The notes under the pieces were generated by a model that was not told the origin of the DNA, searched no databases, and saw nothing but the letters and a program-made list of their open reading frames with translations. The position numbers were made by a program, and so were the translations under genes. From positions 1-64,000 of the forward strand of contig RCNN01000592.1 in assembly GCA_003667245.1 (NCBI GenBank): a DNA stretch of 64,000 nucleotides. The letters are read 5' to 3'. Numbering within the stretch: the first letter of the stretch is position 1; the number at the start of each line of letters is the position of its first letter. This DNA is from Heterostelium multicystogenum (lineage: Eukaryota; Evosea; Eumycetozoa; Acytosteliales; Acytosteliaceae). Shown in pieces: positions 19,177-29,396 of the stretch.

Positions 19177-19944
19177 ATGTCCAATACGCTGTTTATTACT
19201 GGCGCGACCTCCGGTTTTGGCGAAGCCTGTGCCCGCCGTTTTGCCGAAGCCGGCTGGAAACTGGTGCTCACCGGCCGCCGCGCAGAGCGCTTGAACGCCC
19301 TGTGCGCCGAGCTTTCCAAGCAGACTGAAGTGCTCGGCCTGGTGGTGGACGTGCGTGACCGCAAGGCCATGGAAGAGGCGATCGCCAACCTGCCGCCGTC
19401 CTTTGCCACGCTGCGCGGGCTGATCAACAACGCCGGCCTGGCGGTGGGCACCGACCCTGCGCCGAAGTGCAGCCTCGACGATTGGGAAACCATGGTCGAC
19501 ACCAACATCAAGGGCCTGCTGACCACCACCAGCCTGCTGTTGCCGCGCTTGATCGCCCACGGCCGTGGCGCCGGCATCATCAACCTCGGTTCCATTGCCG
19601 GCAGCTACCCGTACCCGGGCAGCCATGTGTATGGCGGCACCAAGGCCTTCGTCAAACAGTTCTCGCTGAACCTGCGGTGCGACTTGCAGGGCACCGGCGT
19701 GCGCGTGACCAACATCGAGCCGGGCCTGTGTGAGAGTGAGTTCTCGCTGGTGCGCTTTGCCGGTGACCAGGCGCGTTATGACGCGACTTATGCCGGTGCC
19801 GAGCCGATCCAGCCGCAGGACATTGCGGATACGATCTTCTGGGTGCTTAACACCCCGGCACACGTGAACATCAACCGCCTGGAGCTGATGCCAGTGAGCC
19901 AGACTTGGGCCGGGTTTGCGATTGAGCGTGGCGCCAAGGCCTAA
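19177..19944 (+). CDS. Short-chain dehydrogenase, YdfG-like
   Basis: 255 residues. The NADP-binding motif TGATSGFG is at residues 8-15, the catalytic Tyr152-x3-Lys156 in YGGTK, the Ser in LGSIAGSYPYPGS, and NNAGLA in the middle. The C-terminal half (PAHVNINRLELMPVSQT) closely follows E. coli YdfG, an NADP-dependent 3-hydroxy acid/serine/L-allo-threonine dehydrogenase also credited with malonic semialdehyde reduction. AAGGAG precedes the ATG. The true substrate here is unknown. Confidence 0.88.
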   Translation: MSNTLFITGATSGFGEACARRFAEAGWKLVLTGRRAERLNALCAELSKQTEVLGLVVDVRDRKAMEEAIANLPPSFATLRGLINNAGLAVGTDPAPKCSLDDWETMVDTNIKGLLTTTSLLLPRLIAHGRGAGIINLGSIAGSYPYPGSHVYGGTKAFVKQFSLNLRCDLQGTGVRVTNIEPGLCESEFSLVRFAGDQARYDATYAGAEPIQPQDIADTIFWVLNTPAHVNINRLELMPVSQTWAGFAIERGAKA

Positions 19945-19958
19945 GTTCGTCGAGCTGT

Positions 19959-20053
19959 TGTGGCGAGGGAGCTTGCTCCCGCTGGGCTGCGAAGCGGCCC
20001 CAAAAAAGCCAGGGCCGCTCCGCGCCCCAGCGGGAGCAAGCTCCCTCGCCACA
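19959..20053. repeat. REPIN palindrome, GAGGGAGCTTGCTCCC variant
   Basis: Arms TGTGGCGAGGGAGCTTGCTC and inverse with an inner GC-rich hairpin (GCGAAGCGGCCCC...GGGCCGCTCCGC) around an A run. Lies between two co-directional genes. Confidence 0.8.
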
Positions 20054-20168
20054 GGGTTTTTGTCAGGCTTGAATATGCGGCAAATCGGCCAAAACAGGAC
20101 ATAAGGTACACTCCACCCCTGAAAACCCCGCCGCGCTGTGCGGTTCAAAGGTTTTGACAGGAGGATAT

Positions 20169-21074
20169 GTGAGTAACCGAGGTGAGCAGTCGCTGCTCAA
20201 ACAATCGACCATCCTGATGTTCGCCGTGGCGATCGCCGGGATTGTCACAGGGGTGGTGTCGGGCGCCCAATCGATTTTATTCGACGGCTTTTTCTCGCTG
20301 ATCGCCACCGCCATCAAGGTGCTGATGCTGATCACGGCCAAGCTGATCGCCAAGAAAAGCAACGAACGTTTCCAGTTCGGCTACTGGCACCTGGAACCCA
20401 TGGTGCTGCTGATCGAGGGCAGCTTTTTGCTGTTGATCGCCATCTACGCGTTTCTCAACGGCGTGTTCGGCATTATCAATGGCGGGCGCGATATCGAGTT
20501 GGGCCTGGTGATCATCTATGCGGCGGTGTTTACCGTCGTCGAGTTCGCCTATTTTTTCTACGTGCGTTACCGCAATCGCACGCTCAAGTCGTCGCTGATC
20601 CAGTTCGACAACATCAGTTGGTTGGTGGACGCGATGCTGTCGGTGGGGCTGCTGGTGAGCTTCCTGGCGGCGCTGTTGCTCAAGTCCCAGGGCTATGGGC
20701 AGTGGGCGGTGTATGTGGACCCGTTGATCCTGATCCTGCTGGCGTTGAGCATGCTGGCGCCGGCCTTCAAGATCCTGCGCCCGGCGCTACGCGACGTGTT
20801 GGGGATTGTGCCGGACCAGTTGGACGGCAAAGTGCGCGAAGTGATGGATGCGGCCCAGGCCAGGCATGGTTTCGATGATTACGTGTCCTACGTGCAGAAG
20901 CACGGGCGGGCGCGGTTTATCGAAATTCATGTGGTGCTGCCGGCGGATTACCCGGTGGATAACGTCGCCACCCTGGACGGGCTGCGCGAAGAAATATCCA
21001 CAGGGTTGGGCAAGCCGGATGCGGCCCGCTGGCTGACGATCAGTTTTACCGGGGACCGCAAATGGATTGCGTAA
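20169..21074 (+). CDS. Cation diffusion facilitator family transporter
   Basis: 301 residues with a GTG start; a strong AGGAGG sits 4 bases upstream, and the overlapping ATG is followed at once by a stop. The N-terminal half has about six membrane helices. SILFDGFFSLIATAIKV in helix 2 has one Asp of the usual metal site, and FDNISWLVDAMLSVG in helix 5 holds the pairing Asp residues. The C-terminal cytoplasmic domain is of CDF type. It would export Zn2+, Fe2+ or a similar divalent cation by proton antiport; the exact metal cannot be read from the sequence. Confidence 0.8.
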   Translation: MSNRGEQSLLKQSTILMFAVAIAGIVTGVVSGAQSILFDGFFSLIATAIKVLMLITAKLIAKKSNERFQFGYWHLEPMVLLIEGSFLLLIAIYAFLNGVFGIINGGRDIELGLVIIYAAVFTVVEFAYFFYVRYRNRTLKSSLIQFDNISWLVDAMLSVGLLVSFLAALLLKSQGYGQWAVYVDPLILILLALSMLAPAFKILRPALRDVLGIVPDQLDGKVREVMDAAQARHGFDDYVSYVQKHGRARFIEIHVVLPADYPVDNVATLDGLREEISTGLGKPDAARWLTISFTGDRKWIA

Positions 21075-22174
21075 GGCCCAGGTAGCACGTCGCCAAGTGG
21101 TAAGGCGTGGTCGACGGCATGTCCCGCCGGCTCACGTGCCCCTTGGCATCCAGGCACTCATTCCAGCCTTTGTCGTGCAGGAAGCGTTGTTGCAGCGCCA
21201 GCAATTGGCGTTGCAGCACGGCTTCACTGTCGGGCCGCAAGGTCAGCGCCCGCAGGTATTCGGCCTGGGCCCAGATGCGCTGGGTGCCGTCGCGCACGCT
21301 GCCGTCCAGGGCGAGCATGCCGCTGACCGCACCGGTCAGGTTATCCACACCCTTTTGCTCGGCATAGGTGAACGCTTTGCTCAGTGATGTGTGCAGCGGT
21401 GTGCCCCGCAGCAAATCCGAAGATTCCAGCAGGAAGAACCATTCGAACTGATGCCCCGGTTCAAACCAGTTATCCACAGCGCCCAGCGGTTTTTCCATCA
21501 TCACCCCGTGTTGGCGGTCGATGAAGCGCTTCTGCATGGCGTTGGCCAGGTCCAGCAACGCGTCTTGGGTGACGGCGTCCTCCCGCACGGCCAACGTGGC
21601 GAGGAAACCTTCGGCAAGGTGCATCAGCGGGTTTTGCAGAGGGCCAGACTTGAGGGATGACCAGTTACGTTCCAGCACCGCTTCGTACAGGCCGTCGCCG
21701 GTGGCGAAGCGTTCGGCGACCACTTCCAGGGCGGCGTCGAGTACCGATTCCACCAGCGATTCACGTACCTTGGCCCAATAGTGGGCGCAGGCGAAGATGA
21801 TGAAGGCGTGGGTGTAGAGGTCCTTGCGCTTATCCAGCGGCTTGCCGTGGGCGTCGATGCTGTAGAACCAGCCGCCGTGCTCGGCGTCGTGGAAGTGCCG
21901 TTGCAGGAACGGAACAACGCGGCGGCGCGCTCCTCGGCAAAGGCTGCGCCGGTTCACCGATCAGGCTGGCAAACAGGTACAACTGCCGTGCGCAGGCCAT
22001 GGCGCGATAGCGTTGCGGGGGCAAAGGCCGATGATCGGCGTCCAGGGCCTCATAGGGCAGCGCCAGGTCGGCATTCCAGCCCGGGCCTTGCCAGAGCGGC
22101 ACGATCAGGTCGTGGAAGTGCGTCAACACGGCGGTCAATTGAGGCTTGAGGGCGGAGCTTGGAGCGATGGGCAT
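21046..22174 (-). CDS. AGE family epimerase/isomerase (frame broken twice)
   Basis: About 376 residues of the (alpha/alpha)6-barrel family that includes N-acylglucosamine 2-epimerase and mannose or aldose-ketose isomerases. Conserved pieces include RKDLYTHAFIIFACAHYWA, NPLMHLAEGFLA and GHQFEWFFLLE, with the catalytic His residues in TPYHLATCYLGL and the HAF and MHL segments. Two single-base losses lie near 21908 and 21945. The stop overlaps the convergent CDF gene by 29 bases. A sugar isomerase is the best guess; the sugar is unknown. No strong ribosome site is seen before the ATG. Confidence 0.75.
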
Positions 22175-22249
22175 CGGCTGGCGTCGTCACGGCAGGGGTG
22201 TTTGCGCGACATGGTATCAGGCTTGGGATCGGTGTTGTCTTTACTGCCG

Positions 22250-22334
22250 CCTTCGCGAGCAAGCCCGCTCCCACATTCGATCGAGTTCCATTGTTGGAAT
22301 GCAGTCGACTGTGGGAGCGGGCTTGCTCGCGAAG
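22250..22334. repeat. REPIN palindrome
   Basis: Standard arms in inside-out order (CTTCGCGAGCAAGCCCGCTCCCACA first, then its inverse), just downstream of hupE. Confidence 0.85.
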
Positions 22335-22356
22335 AGACCCTCAGGAGCACCGAAAA

Positions 22357-22929
22357 TCAGGCAGCGAGCAACCAAACCCCAGTCGCCGCCGAAACCGCAC
22401 CCGCCACCCGCACCAACGGCGCAGCCGCCGCCGGCAGGAAACGCACCACGGCATAACCGGCAGCATGCAAAACCGCCGTCGCACCCACAAACCCTATGGC
22501 ATACGCCCAAGGGCTGGACATGTCCGGCAGCTCCAAAACCATGGGCCACGCCATGGAACAGTGCAAACAGCGCCGTCGCCGCCACCGCCACGAACAACGG
22601 CGGCCGCACCGCCAGCGCTACCGCCAGGCCCAGCGCCAGCACCGACGCGGCAATCCCGCTTTCCAGCGCCGGCAGTTCCAGCCCTTCAAAGCCCAGCATC
22701 CCGCCGATCAGCATGGTGCCGACAAACGTGCACGGCAGCGCCCAGCGCGCCGAGCCTTTTTGTTGAGCGGCCCACAGGCCCACGGCGACCATTGCCAGCA
22801 AGTGGTCGATGCCGCCCAGCGGGTGGCTGATACCGGCCACCAGGCCGTTGTCGCCATGGCCGGGGTGGGCGAAGGCGAGGCGGGAGTGAGCAGCAAGGCT
22901 GCGGCAGCGAGAAGTGTATTGAGGCGCAT
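22357..22929 (-). CDS. HupE/UreJ family nickel permease-like protein (frame broken twice)
   Basis: About 190 residues: signal-like N-terminus, then HPGHGDNGLVAGISHPLGG with HPxxGxDH-type metal motif (HPLGGIDHLLAM) and HGVAHGLELP later, plus six or so hydrophobic helices, as in HupE/UreJ. It probably brings nickel across the inner membrane for urease. AAGGAG precedes the ATG. It is the last of ureE-ureF-ureG-hupE, 23 bases after ureG. A base is lost near 22880 and one gained near 22535. Confidence 0.82.
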
Positions 22930-22952
22930 GGACAGGCTCCTTGTGGGGTTGA

Positions 22953-23564
22953 TCAGGCTGCGGTCAGCAAGCCCTGGCGTTCGATGAAGGCGACGATTTC
23001 TTCCAGGCCGACGCCGGTTTTCTGATTGCTGAAGACGAAAGGTTTACCGCCGCGCATGCGCTGGTATCGCTGTTCATCAGTTCCAGGGATGCGCCTACCA
23101 GCGGCGCCAGATCGATCTTGTTGATCACCAGCAGGTCGGATTTGCAGATTCCCGGCCCGCCTTTGCGCGGCAGCTTGTCGCCGCCGACACATCGATCACG
23201 TAGATGGTCAGGTCCGACAGTTCCGGGCTGAAGGTGGCCGACAGGTTGTCGCCGCCGGATTCCACCAGGATCAGGTCCAGGCCGGGAAAGCGACGGTTCA
23301 ACTGGTCTACTGCTTCGAGGTTGATGGAGGCGTCTTCGCGAATGGCGGTGTGGGGGCAGCCGCCGGTTTCCACACCGATGATGCGCTCGGGCGCCAGGGC
23401 CTGGTTGCGCACCAGGAAGTCGGCGTCTTCGCGGGTGTAGATATCGTTGGTGACCACCGCCAGGTTGTAGCGATCACGCAGGGCCAGGCACAGGGCCAGG
23501 GTCAGGGCGGTCTTGCCGGAGCCGACCGGGCCGCCGATGCCGACGCGCAGGGTTGGGTGTTCAT
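22953..23564 (-). CDS. ureG: Urease accessory GTPase UreG (frame broken three times)
   Basis: About 204 residues. The SIMIBI GTPase P-loop GGPVGSGKT is at the N-terminus. The nickel-binding CPH motif ([13 protein letters not shown]), the [15 protein letters not shown] segment and the guanine-specificity NKID are all present. UreG uses GTP to drive nickel insertion into urease with UreD, UreE and UreF. GGAG lies 6 bases before the ATG at 23564. Three single-base losses, near 23077, 23175 and 23553, break the frame; the one near 23553 falls within the first seven codons. Confidence 0.93.
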
Positions 23565-23587
23565 GTGATTCTCCAAGATAAAGTGCC

Positions 23588-24259
23588 CTAGGAACGGAAC
23601 AGGCGGCTGTACTGGCGCTCATGGGCCATGCACGCCAGGGACAGGCCAAACGCGGCGCTGCGTAGTGATTGGGGTCAAGCTGGCTGGCGTCCTGCTGGGC
23701 TTGTTGCAGCAGCGGCAGCAGTTCGCTGGTCAGGCGCTGGGCGGCTTGTTGGCCCAGAGGCAGCGTCTTCATCAGCACCGCCAATTGGTTTTCCAGCCAA
23801 CTCCACAACCAGGCGGCCAGGGCGTCATCCGGGCTGATCTGCCAGGCGCGGGCGGCAGGGCCCAGCCCAGGGCCAGGTGCGGTTCGGAGCGCTGTGCCAG
23901 GAATTCTCGGGCGGCGTCATCCAGCTCCGGTAAACCGTTCAATAGCTGGTGCAGGGAATAGCCCATCTGCCGGCTTTCCTGATACAGCTCGCGGGTTTCA
24001 CGGCTGGCGCGGTGTTCCTCACACAACTGCGCGAGGCGCGACCAGTCCTGTTCGGCGGCGGCCTGGCAGTGGGCGAGCAGCAGTGGCGCTTCGAAGCGCG
24101 CCAGTTGAGCAACAGTTGATCGCTGATCCAGCGCCCGGCACTTGCCGGGTCGGTCACGCGGGCTTGCTCCACGGCCATTTCCAGGCCCTGGGAATAGCTG
24201 TAGCCACCAATCGGCAGCTGCGGACTGGCCAGACGCAACAGCGCCCAGGCTGGGTTCAT
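23588..24259 (-). CDS. ureF: Urease accessory protein UreF (frame broken three times)
   Basis: About 224 residues, all-helical. The start [20 protein letters not shown] carries the family motif [16 protein letters not shown]; the C-terminus ends [11 protein letters not shown] as UreF proteins do. It bridges UreD-bound apo-urease and UreG. The start overlaps the ureE stop by ATGA. One base is lost near 23660, 23860 and 24108. Confidence 0.92.
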
Positions 24260-24756
24260 AGGCGTACGCCGAACTGGTGCAGCTTGGGCGGGTAGTTGAA
24301 GTCTTCGTCGCCATGGCGGGAGTGGTGGTGGCCGCCGCCATAGGCGCCGTGTTCCGGCTGGAAGGGGGCCTCGATGGTCTCGGTCGTCGCGCCCAACTGA
24401 TCGAGCATGGCCTTGAGCACGTAGTCATCGAGCAGGCGCAGCCAACCGTCACCCACTTGCAGCGCCACGTGGCGGTTGCCCAGGTGATAGGCGGCGCGGG
24501 TCAGTTCAAAGGCATTGCCGCAGGTGACGTGCAGCAGTTGTTCAGGCCGGGCGCACACGCGTACGACACGTCCGTCTTCAGCCTGTAGGAATTCGCCATC
24601 GTGCAGCGGCGGTTGGCCGCGCTCCAGAAACAGGCCGACGTCTTCTCCGTCGGCACTGAAACAGCGCAGGCGGCTTTTGCTGCGGGCTTCGAAATTCAGC
24701 AGCAACTCTGCGGCCCAGACGGGTTGGGGGGCGATTCGGCGGTGGATCACCAGCAT
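24256..24756 (-). CDS. ureE: Urease accessory nickel chaperone UreE
   Basis: 166 residues, intact. The N-terminal peptide-binding domain is followed by the metal-binding domain with GNRHVALQV, whose His is the conserved interface nickel ligand, and by a His/Asp-rich tail ([13 protein letters not shown]) that stores Ni2+. Starts at ATG 24756 (MLVIHRRIA); the longer open frame upstream is not UreE-like. It heads the ureE-ureF-ureG-hupE cluster, which lies about 25 kb from the structural urease genes. Confidence 0.95.
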   Translation of the reverse strand: MLVIHRRIAPQPVWAAELLLNFEARSKSRLRCFSADGEDVGLFLERGQPPLHDGEFLQAEDGRVVRVCARPEQLLHVTCGNAFELTRAAYHLGNRHVALQVGDGWLRLLDDYVLKAMLDQLGATTETIEAPFQPEHGAYGGGHHHSRHGDEDFNYPPKLHQFGVRL

Positions 24757-24876
24757 CAGAAAGCTTCCAGCTATGAGCGATAAGCAAGCTAGAGCAAGGG
24801 TCTTGCCAACCACGCGGGGAGTAGGAATTCCCTGTAGGCAGGCGACTTGTGCCACCTGATGGCGCAGGAAATTATT

Positions 24877-24895
24877 CCAAAATGTTTCATTTTGG
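24877..24895. promoter_or_regulatory. Perfect inverted repeat between ureE and nlpC
   Basis: CCAAAATG-TTT-CATTTTGG, 8-base arms with a 3-base spacer, is the only strong signal in the AT-rich gap 24757-25093. It could be an operator for either diverging gene; no known regulator is recognised. Confidence 0.4.
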
Positions 24896-25093
24896 TGCGT
24901 AGTTGGATTTATAGCACCGGATCCGGGCGCTCGGCGTTGAATTCCATTGCTTGGTGCATGAAATTCTTTTCATCTTTTATGAGTTTTGATTGCTTGGGAC
25001 TTTTCCTACGCACTTGCAGGATTTGCCGTGCGTTGCGTTACGCGCTGTTTCATTAGGATTCCGCTCCGTATTTAATCTTCAGCGGTTTCCACC

Positions 25094-25582
25094 ATGTACA
25101 AGTCATTTTTCTGTTTACTCATTGTCAGTTTGTCGCTCGCCATTTCATCTGCTTCGGCCAATCTTCAGCGTGCCCGGCATTCGCGCCGCCACCTACTATC
25201 GACAACGTGATCGACCGCGCCCCACGAGCTGTTGGGCACGCCCTATAAATTGGGCGGCGCTTCGGTGAAGCAGGGCTTCGATTGCAGCAGCTTCCTGGTG
25301 TACCTGTTCAAGACCGAAGCCAACATTCATCTGCCTCGCACCACCTCGGCGATGCACCGCTCAACCGCGGCCACGGTCAAGCGCAATGCGTTGCAAACCG
25401 GGTGATGCGGTGTTTTTCAGGGGCAATGGGCGCGGCCAGGTCAGCCACGTTGGTCTCTATATAGGAGAGGCAAGTTCATCCACTCGCCACGCACGGGCAA
25501 AAGCGTGCGCATCGACTCACTGGCCAACAACTATTGGAACGGAACTACACCACCGCCAAGCGTTTCACACACCGTGCGCTGA
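25094..25582 (+). CDS. NlpC/P60 family peptidoglycan endopeptidase (frame broken several times)
   Basis: A signal peptide (MYKSFFCLLIVSLSLAISSA) leads to a NlpC/P60 domain with the catalytic Cys in GFDCSSFLVYLF, preceded by ELLGTPYKLGGAS, and the His in QVSHVGLYIGE. Such secreted enzymes cut the gamma-D-Glu-DAP bond of murein stem peptides. At least five single-base errors are needed to keep the frame (near 25220, 25405, 25472, 25540, 25563), so exact ends are tentative. The stop is 1 base from the end of the convergent TetR gene. Confidence 0.65.
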
Positions 25583-25583
25583 G

Positions 25584-26234
25584 TTATTCGGTGCTGCCCA
25601 GGCCTTGCCAATGCTTGAGGCCGATAAAGATGAAACGCAGCTGCTGGGTGATCTTGCTTGTGCGTGAGGTGCGCAGGCAGCGCTTCGGCGGGCGGGTCGA
25701 TAATGTCGGGCAGGGTGGCGAACACGCTCTTGACGATCAGGTCGGCCATCACGTGCAGGCCGTCGGCATCCAGGTGCTGGAGCTTGGGCATCAGGGTCAG
25801 GTCGGCGGCCGAGGTCGCTGGCGATGTCTTCACGCAGTGCACCAATGCTTGGCGAACGGCGAGGCTGCCACCGTATTGCTCGCGGGCCAGGAACAGGAAT
25901 TGCGAACGGTTGGCGGCGACCACATCCAGGAAAATCCGCACCGAGGCATCGATGATGCCGCCCATCACGAATTCGTTGTGGCGCACCAGGCGAATCGTCG
26001 CGCGAAAGGTCTGGCCGACTTTCACTGACCAATACCAGGCCCAACTGATCCATATCGGCAAAGTGACGGTAAGAAACGGTGGGCACGATGCCGGCGTCTT
26101 GGCCACTTCACGCAGGCTGAGGCTGCCGAACCCACGGCCACACTCATCAGATGGCGGGCTGCGTCCATCAGGGCGAGTCGGGTCTGTTGCTTCTGTTCGG
26201 CGCGGCAGCATTGGCAGGCGGGCTTTGTGGACAA
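25584..26234 (-). CDS. TetR-family regulator, FabR/DesT-like (frame broken several times)
   Basis: About 216 residues. The N-terminal helix-turn-helix (FGSLSLREVAKTAGIVP, YRHFADMDQLGL) and the core (FLFLAREQYGG...) resemble FabR/DesT repressors of unsaturated fatty acid synthesis; as I recall, P. aeruginosa desT also sits beside ureE. No desaturase genes are adjacent here, so its target is open. A cysteine cluster, ACQCC, precedes the DNA-binding domain. The start taken is TTG; a downstream ATG would remove the cysteines. Breaks occur near 26140, 26095, 26030, 25855, 25820 and 25655. Confidence 0.65.
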
Positions 26235-26316
26235 GGACAGCGACGCACTCTAGCAAATCAGCTTTGCCAGCGTCGAACTTCAAAAGGGAGAAGGGCGTTG
26301 CGGTTCACACAAAGTC

Positions 26317-26345
26317 AAAGCCCGATCGGCTGATCGGGCTTTTTT
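26317..26345. terminator. Rho-independent terminator
   Basis: Stem GCCCGATC / GATCGGGC with loop GGCT, flanked by an A-rich side and TTTTTT. It starts 18 bases past the leftward repeat-protein gene and faces the start side of the TetR gene; the T run is better on the plus strand but the hairpin can work both ways. Confidence 0.7.
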
Positions 26346-26362
26346 CCAGGGCCAGCACGGGC

Positions 26363-26812
26363 TTAGCTCTGTGCTTGATGCAGTTCTGCCAGACGTCAGC
26401 ACCGCCTTCCACTACGCCGTCAGCATAAGCGCGTTTGTTGGCGCGGCTCGAACCATCTTCAACCAGGCCTTTCTGTTCCAGACGATCACGACCACCTTCG
26501 GCAACAGCGTTGCGTTCCATCAGGCGATCAGCGCCACTTCAACCAGGCCTTTCTGTTCCAGACGATCACGGCCACCTTCAGCAACGCCTTCGGTGTAAAG
26601 CACGTTTGTTGGCTTGTTCCGAACCGTTTTCGGTGATGCTTGCCGTTGTAGTCGGTATTGTTCTTGTCCGAAGCGCCGCTGCGAGCCAGGGTTTGGCTGA
26701 AGTGGGAAGCGTCGGCTTTCACTTGTGGGGTTGCCTGTTCAGCAGCTGGCAGGGCAAATGCGCTGCTGGCCAGGAGGGAAAGTGCAAAGCTTGCGAGTAT
26801 TTGGCGTTTCAT
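26363..26812 (-). CDS. Secreted small repeat protein (frame broken)
   Basis: About 150 residues: a signal peptide (MKRQILASFALSLLASSAFA) then a low-complexity region with tandem units reading VAEGGRDRLEQKGLVE, and an end LAELHQAQS at the TAA 26363-26365. Similar pseudomonad proteins are sometimes labelled phage infection protein, but no function is established to my knowledge. GGAG precedes the ATG. Two near-identical 42-base units start at 26458 and 26538. Several single-base errors scramble the frame between 26370 and 26640. A terminator follows. Confidence 0.6.
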
Positions 26813-27181
26813 GATGGGTTGCTCCTTGGGAGGGCGATAAATTGGGTACAGGGCTAATGCTACTCTTGATAAGTCGATATAAAAGTTCATAAACACAATG
26901 GTAATAATCAACAGAATTGATTGTTCCCTGCGAAGGCTCTATCTCGCAGGTCTCAAGCCCGCGCTTTTGCACCGAGGTGGGTATTTTCGACACGAACGTG
27001 GGTAACAACGGTGCGTCGTTGATGATTGAAACTGTCTGGTTGGTCAGGAAAGGTGGTTTTTATGAGGATTTTCATCAATGGGGTTAAACCCCCGCGCCGT
27101 TTGTCAGTCGTAGCCATATAAGCTGTAGTCAAAACGCGCGCCGCAAAGCGCCCGCTCAGTCGTAACCTGGAGTCCTGTGCA
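26813..27181. other. Intergenic stretch between divergent genes
   Basis: This 369-base gap separates the leftward repeat-protein gene from rightward asmA. It is AT-rich from about 26855 to 26930 and presumably holds both promoters, but no clear operator, RNA gene or repeat is visible. Confidence 0.5.
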
Positions 27182-29259
27182 ATGACGCGCACTCGTAAAA
27201 TTCTCGCCTGGAGCTGCGCCAGCTTCGTTTTGTTAATCGCCATTGTGGTGTTGGTCCTGGTGTTCTTTGACTGGAACCGGATCAAGCCGCCCCTCAACGC
27301 CAAGGTCTCCGAAGAGCTGCATCGACCGTTTGCCATCAATGGCAACCTGGCCGTGGTGTGGCAGCGCGAGCCCGATGAAGGCGGCTGGCGCGCTTGGGTT
27401 CCGTGGCCCCATGTGATTGCCGAAGACCTGACCCTGGGCAATCCCGACTGGTCGAAAGCCCCGCAGATGGTCACCCTCAAGCTCGTGGAGTTGCGTATCT
27501 CGCCCCTGGCGTTGCTGGCCCCAGCGCGTGGTGATCCCGCGTATCGACCTCACCGAACGAGTGCGCAGTTGCAGCGCCTGGCCGATGGCCGCGCCAACTG
27601 GACCTTCAAGTTCGACCCCAAGGACCCGAATGCCGAACCGTCCAACTGGGTGGTGGACATCGGCGCCATCGGCTTCGACAAAGGCCATGTGACCCTCGAC
27701 GACCAGACTCTCAAGACCCAGCTCGACGTCGTGATCGACCTGCTCGGCAAGCCGATCCCCTTCGGCGAGAATCGTCGGCGATGCCGACGCCAGGAAAGCC
27801 CTGGAAAAAGGCTCGGCGCCGCAGGATTACGCGTTTCGGCCTCAAGGTCAAGGGCCAATACCAACGGCCAGAAACTCGATGGCACCGGCAAGATCGGTGG
27901 CCTGCTGGCCTTGCAGGACGCGGCCAAGCCGTTCCCGCTGCAAGCCCAGGCCAGGATCGGCGGACACCAGCATCGCGCTGGCCGGCACCCTGACCGACCC
28001 GATGAACCTCGGCGCCCTCGACCTGCGCCTCAAGCTCTCCGGCAGCAGCCTGGGCAACCTGTACCCCCTGACCGGCGTGACCTTGCCGGATTCGCCGGCC
28101 TATTCCACCGACGGCCACCTGATCGCCAAGTTGCATGAGGCCAGTGGCGCGTCGTTCCAGTATGAAAACTTCAACGGCAAGATCGGCAACAGCGACATCC
28201 ACGGCAACCTCGGCTACGTCGCCAGCCAGCCGCGGCCCAAGCTCACCGGGGCGCTGGTCTCCAACCAGCTGTTGATGACCGACCTGGCGCCGCTGATCGG
28301 CGCCGACTCCAACGCCAAGCAAAAAAGCCCGTGGCGGCGAAAGCAAGCAGCCCGGCGACCAAGGTGCTGCCAGTGGAAGAGTTCCGCACCGAGCGCTGGC
28401 GCGACCATGGATGCCGACGTTGAATTCACCGGCAAACGCATCGTCCACAGTGCCGAATTGCCGTTCACCGATCTCTACACTCACCTGGTGCTGAACGACG
28501 GGCAGTTGAGCCTGGAGCCCCTGCGTTTCGGTGTGGCCGGTGGCAAGCTCGACGCGCAGATTCGTCTCAACGGGCGCACCACGCCGATGGAAGGCCAGGC
28601 CAGACTCACCGCGCGCAACTTCAAGCTCAAGCAGTTGTTCCCGACCTTCGAGCCGATGAAAACCAGCTTCGGTGAGCTCAACGGCGACGCGGACATTTCC
28701 GGGCGCGGCAACTCCGTCGCGGCATTGCTTGGCACGTCGAATGGCGATCTGAAGATGTTGATCAACGACGGCGCCATCAGCCGCGGACTGATGGAAATCG
28801 CCGGGCTCAACGTCGGCAACTACGTGGTCGGCCGCCTGTTTGGCGACAAGGAAGTGAAGATCAACTGTGCGGCCGCAGACTTCGGCATCAAGTCGGGCCT
28901 GGCGACGACTCGCCTGTTTGTGTTCGATACCGAGAACGCGATCATCTACATCGATGGCACCGCGAACATGGCCAGCGAGCAGCTTGACCTGACCATTACC
29001 CCGGAGTCCAAAGGCTTCCGCCTGTTTTCCCTGCGCTCGCCGTTGTACGTCAACGGGCCGTTTATCAAACCGAATGCTGGCGTGAAGGCGGTGCCGCTGA
29101 TGCTGCGTGGTGCGGGCATGGTTGCCTTGGGTGTGATTGCCGGCCCGGCGGCGGGTTTGCTGGCGCTGGTGGCACCGAGCGGCGATGAGCCGAACCAGTG
29201 TGCGCCGCTGCTGCAAACAGATGAAGGAAGGCAAGGCACCTAAAACAGTGAAAGGCTAG
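27182..29259 (+). CDS. AsmA family protein (frame broken several times)
   Basis: About 690 residues. A single N-terminal membrane helix (LLIAIVVLVLVFFDWNRIKP) anchors a long periplasmic beta-rich body, and the C-terminal AsmA core (GELNGDADISGRGNSVAALL, LDLTITPESKGFRLFSLRSP) is well conserved. AsmA-like proteins resemble lipid-transfer bridges and help maintain the outer membrane. Breaks lie near 27520, 27775, 27800-27870, 27955, 28320-28400 and 29216; the last hides the true end, a TAG at 29257-29259. GGAG lies 11 bases before the ATG. Confidence 0.85.
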
Positions 29260-29281
29260 CTGACAAAAACCGTGAACCAAA

Positions 29282-29370
29282 TGTGGGAGCGGGCTTGCTC
29301 GCGAAGGCGGTGGATCAGTCAAGAATGTTCCGACTGACCCACCGCCTTCGCGAGCAAGCCCGCTCCCACA
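29282..29370. repeat. REPIN palindrome
   Basis: Standard arms at both ends around a 43-base centre, between the converging asmA and ferritin-like genes. Confidence 0.85.
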
Positions 29371-29396
29371 TGGGTTTGCGGTGTTAGCTGTGTTAG

